From: Cytophagales bacterium
GTDB taxonomy: Bacteria; Bacteroidota; Bacteroidia; Cytophagales; UBA9547
Assembly (NCBI GenBank): GCA_013298205.1
Contig: JAAFJZ010000177.1
Location: 1 to 5,839, forward strand
DNA length: 5,839 bases
Reading direction: 5' to 3'
Shown here: positions 3,611 through 5,839 of the stretch, piece by piece
Layout: every line of letters begins with the position of its first letter
Numbering within the stretch: the first letter of the stretch is position 1
The notes under the pieces: model-generated
What the model was told of the DNA's origin: nothing
Databases searched by the model: none
The model's input: the letters and a program-made list of their open reading frames with translations, nothing else
Program-made: the position numbers and the translations under genes

Positions 3611-5839
3611 TTAAATTAAAACTTCAGATTTTCTTCTTGAAGTATGAGATTCTTTTTCAGCCATCATTTTTTGGTACTCTTCTTTTGAGCCTACTACCAT
3701 GTGGTTGTAATCTCTCAGACCTGTACCTGCTGGCACCAAATGACCTACGATAACGTTTTCTTTGAGTCCAAGTAATTTATCTGCTTTACCTCTTATAGAA
3801 GCTTCGCTCAATACTTTAGTGGTTTCTTGGAATGAAGCCGCAGAAATAAAGCTTTCAGTACCTAAAGAAGCTTGCGTAATCCCTTGAAGGTTAGGTTTAG
3901 AAACAGCCGCTTGTGCATCTCTAACTTGAACTAATTTCAAATCTTTTCTTCTTAAAGTAGAGTTTTCATCTCTTAATCTTCTTGCTGATACAATTTGACC
4001 AGGTTTTAATGTTTCAGAATCACCTGCTTCCATTACCACTTTATGGTCTAAAATGTTGTCATTTTCAAGTCTAAAAGTAAATTTATCTACATTCAAACCA
4101 CTCAAGAAATTGGTATCACCTGGCTCGATGATTTCCACTTTTTGCATCATTTGTCTTACGATTACCTCAATGTGTTTATCATTGATTTTTACACCTTGCA
4201 AACGATACACTTCTTGGATTTCATTCACCAAATATTCTTGAACCGCAGTTGGACCTTTTATCGCCAATATATCACCTGGAGAAATCGCTCCATCTGTTAA
4301 TGGATTTCCAGATTTAATAAAGTCGTTATCTTGTACCAAAATGTGTTTAGAAAGCGGCACCATATATTTTTTCTTCACACCATCTTTAGATTCAATGTAG
4401 ATTTCTCTATTTCCTCTTTTGATACCTCCATAAGTTACAAAACCATCGATTTCGGTAACTACAGCTGGGTTAGAAGGATTTCTAGCTTCAAATAATTCTG
4501 TTACACGAGGCAAACCTCCTGTAATATCTCTTGTTCTACCAATCGCTCTTGGGATTTTAGCTAAAATTTGTCCTGGAACAACTTTGCTACCTTCTTCAAT
4601 AGAAATATGCGCACCTACTGGTAAGCTGTAAGACTTCGCTTCACCATCTTTAGGCGTAACTATAATAGAAGGGTTGCGTGTTTTATCTTTAGAATCAATA
4701 ATTACTTTTTCTTTATGCCCTGTTTGGTCATCGTAATCTTCTTTGAAAGTCAAGCCATCCACTACTGAATCAAACTCAACTACACCATCAAATTCTGATA
4801 AGATAACGGCATTGTATGGATCCCAAAATACCAATTCATCTCCTTTTTTTACCGTTGCACCTTCTTTTACTTTCAAGAAAGAACCATAAGGTACGTTATT
4901 GGTAATCAATACTTTGTTTGATGAATCTACAATTTTTATCTCAGCAGACCTACCCAATACAATTGCTATGCCTCCTTGTTCGTTGGTAGTAATATCTACT
5001 GCTTTCAAATCTTCAAAAGAAACTTTACCATCAAATTTCGCTTTGATAGCCGATTCGATTGTGATGTTTTGAGCTGTACCACCCACGTGGAAAGTACGTA
5101 AAGTAAGCTGTGTACCTGGCTCACCGATAGACTGAGCAGCAATCACGCCCACAGCCTCACCTTTTTGAACCATTCTAGAAGATGCTAAATTTCTACCATA
5201 GCATTTTGCACATACTCCTCTTTTGGTTTCGCAAGTAAGCACAGAACGAATTTCGATAGAATCTAAGCTAGTTTCATCAATTTGTTTTGCCAAATCTTCT
5301 GTTACTTGCTCTCCTGATGCAACAATAAGTTCATTTGTAAGTGGATCATACACATCATGCAAAGATACTCTACCCAAAATCCTTTCAGACAATGGCTCTA
5401 CTATATCTTCATTATCTTTTAAAGCTGATACAATAATACCCCTTAGCGTACCACAATCTTCTTCATTGATAATAATATCTTGCGCTACATCCACAAGTCT
5501 TCTTGTTAAATAACCCGCATCAGCCGTTTTCAAAGCAGTATCTGCAAGGCCTTTTCTCGCACCGTGAGTTGAGATGAAGTACTCAATTACATCCAAGCCT
5601 TCTTTAAAATTAGATAAAATTGGATTTTCAATAATCTCACCTACCGATCCTTGCAAGTTTTTTTGTGGCTTAGCCATCAAACCCCTCATTCCTCCTAGCT
5701 GTCTAATTTGCTCACGAGAACCACGCGCTCCCGAGTGCATCATCATATAGATAGGATTAAATCCTTGTCTGTCGTTTTCAAGTTGATTCATCAAGTTTTC
5801 AGTAATTTTTGAGTTTACTTTTGTCCAGATGTCAATCAC
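3611..5839 (-). CDS. rpoC: RNA polymerase beta-prime subunit, C-terminal part (cut by window edge)
   Basis: This is the last 742 codons of beta-prime, the catalytic subunit of RNA polymerase; family length is about 1,400, so roughly half is present. The first codon in the window, GTG, encodes an internal Val, not a start. Residues counted from the window edge: bridge helix region with SGARGSREQIRQLGGMRGLM (36-55), rim helices with THGARKGLADTALKTADAGY (91-110), four zinc-binding Cys (129, 203, 210, 213; CGT and CETKRGVCAKC), trigger loop first half AAQSIGEPGTQLTLRTFHVG (234-253) and second half DITGGLPRVTELFEAR (438-453). About 180 residues between the trigger-loop halves correspond to the SI3 insertion known from E. 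coli. The conserved GVKINDKHIEVIVRQM (549-564) and SLGTESFISAASFQETTKVL (658-677) follow. Residues about 595-648 seem longer than in E. coli. The active-site NADFDGD lies outside the window. No break or frameshift was seen. Confidence 0.99.
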   Translation of the reverse strand: MIDIWTKVNSKITENLMNQLENDRQGFNPIYMMMHSGARGSREQIRQLGGMRGLMAKPQKNLQGSVGEIIENPILSNFKEGLDVIEYFISTHGARKGLADTALKTADAGYLTRRLVDVAQDIIINEEDCGTLRGIIVSALKDNEDIVEPLSERILGRVSLHDVYDPLTNELIVASGEQVTEDLAKQIDETSLDSIEIRSVLTCETKRGVCAKCYGRNLASSRMVQKGEAVGVIAAQSIGEPGTQLTLRTFHVGGTAQNITIESAIKAKFDGKVSFEDLKAVDITTNEQGGIAIVLGRSAEIKIVDSSNKVLITNNVPYGSFLKVKEGATVKKGDELVFWDPYNAVILSEFDGVVEFDSVVDGLTFKEDYDDQTGHKEKVIIDSKDKTRNPSIIVTPKDGEAKSYSLPVGAHISIEEGSKVVPGQILAKIPRAIGRTRDITGGLPRVTELFEARNPSNPAVVTEIDGFVTYGGIKRGNREIYIESKDGVKKKYMVPLSKHILVQDNDFIKSGNPLTDGAISPGDILAIKGPTAVQEYLVNEIQEVYRLQGVKINDKHIEVIVRQMMQKVEIIEPGDTNFLSGLNVDKFTFRLENDNILDHKVVMEAGDSETLKPGQIVSARRLRDENSTLRRKDLKLVQVRDAQAAVSKPNLQGITQASLGTESFISAASFQETTKVLSEASIRGKADKLLGLKENVIVGHLVPAGTGLRDYNHMVVGSKEEYQKMMAEKESHTSRRKSEVLI

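Noticed and set aside
4053..4241. 62-codon plus-strand open frame
   Set aside because: Antisense to a highly conserved part of rpoC; serine-rich composition is what the complement of this coding sequence gives by chance.
5223..5513. 96-codon plus-strand open frame
   Set aside because: Antisense to the zinc-binding and neighbouring region of rpoC; serine-rich translation without any recognisable motif.
5837..5839. Start codon for the beta-prime frame at the right edge
   Set aside because: The GTG there encodes an internal Val; the conserved sequence is already in the middle of beta-prime and the gene continues beyond the window.

Overview
The window looks like chromosomal core-gene DNA from an AT-rich member of the Bacteroidota, most likely Flavobacteriales. 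Three things point there: the protein sequences themselves (beta-prime, Adk, Obg and a DUF3467 protein), the pairing of rpoC with a DUF3467 gene, and the absence of Shine-Dalgarno sequences, with A/T-rich leaders and one perfect TAnnTTTG promoter element instead. No mobile element, CRISPR array, tRNA or rRNA gene was seen.

Plus strand, left side: the window opens inside the C-terminal effector domain of a LysR-type regulator (1-201). A very AT-rich gap (202-634) follows. It holds a TAnnTTTG -7 element, a 14-bp perfect palindrome and a possible 45-residue one-pass membrane protein (410-547). Next comes a complete PPK2-family polyphosphate:nucleotide phosphotransferase with class III-like motifs (635-1528, GTG start).

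Minus strand, right side, in transcription order: the C-terminal half of rpoC (5839-3611, cut by the window edge), a DUF3467 protein (3554-3228), adenylate kinase adk (3203-2628) and the GTPase obgE (2627-1635). Spacing is 56, 24 and 0 bp, so this may be one transcript. However, a 12-bp perfect hairpin with a U-rich tail sits between rpoC and the DUF3467 gene and could terminate or process it. The obgE and PPK2 genes converge on a 106-bp gap that contains a hairpin suited to ending both.

The genes cover transcription (beta-prime), adenine nucleotide balance (Adk interconverts AMP, ADP and ATP; PPK2 phosphorylates AMP/ADP from polyphosphate) and ribosome maturation (Obg). Most of the window is ordinary housekeeping sequence; I did not find a convincing new system. 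The points most worth a second look are the adk/obgE junction (same frame, one stop codon apart, no spacer), the rpoC-DUF3467 hairpin, and the small membrane ORF with its promoter and palindrome.
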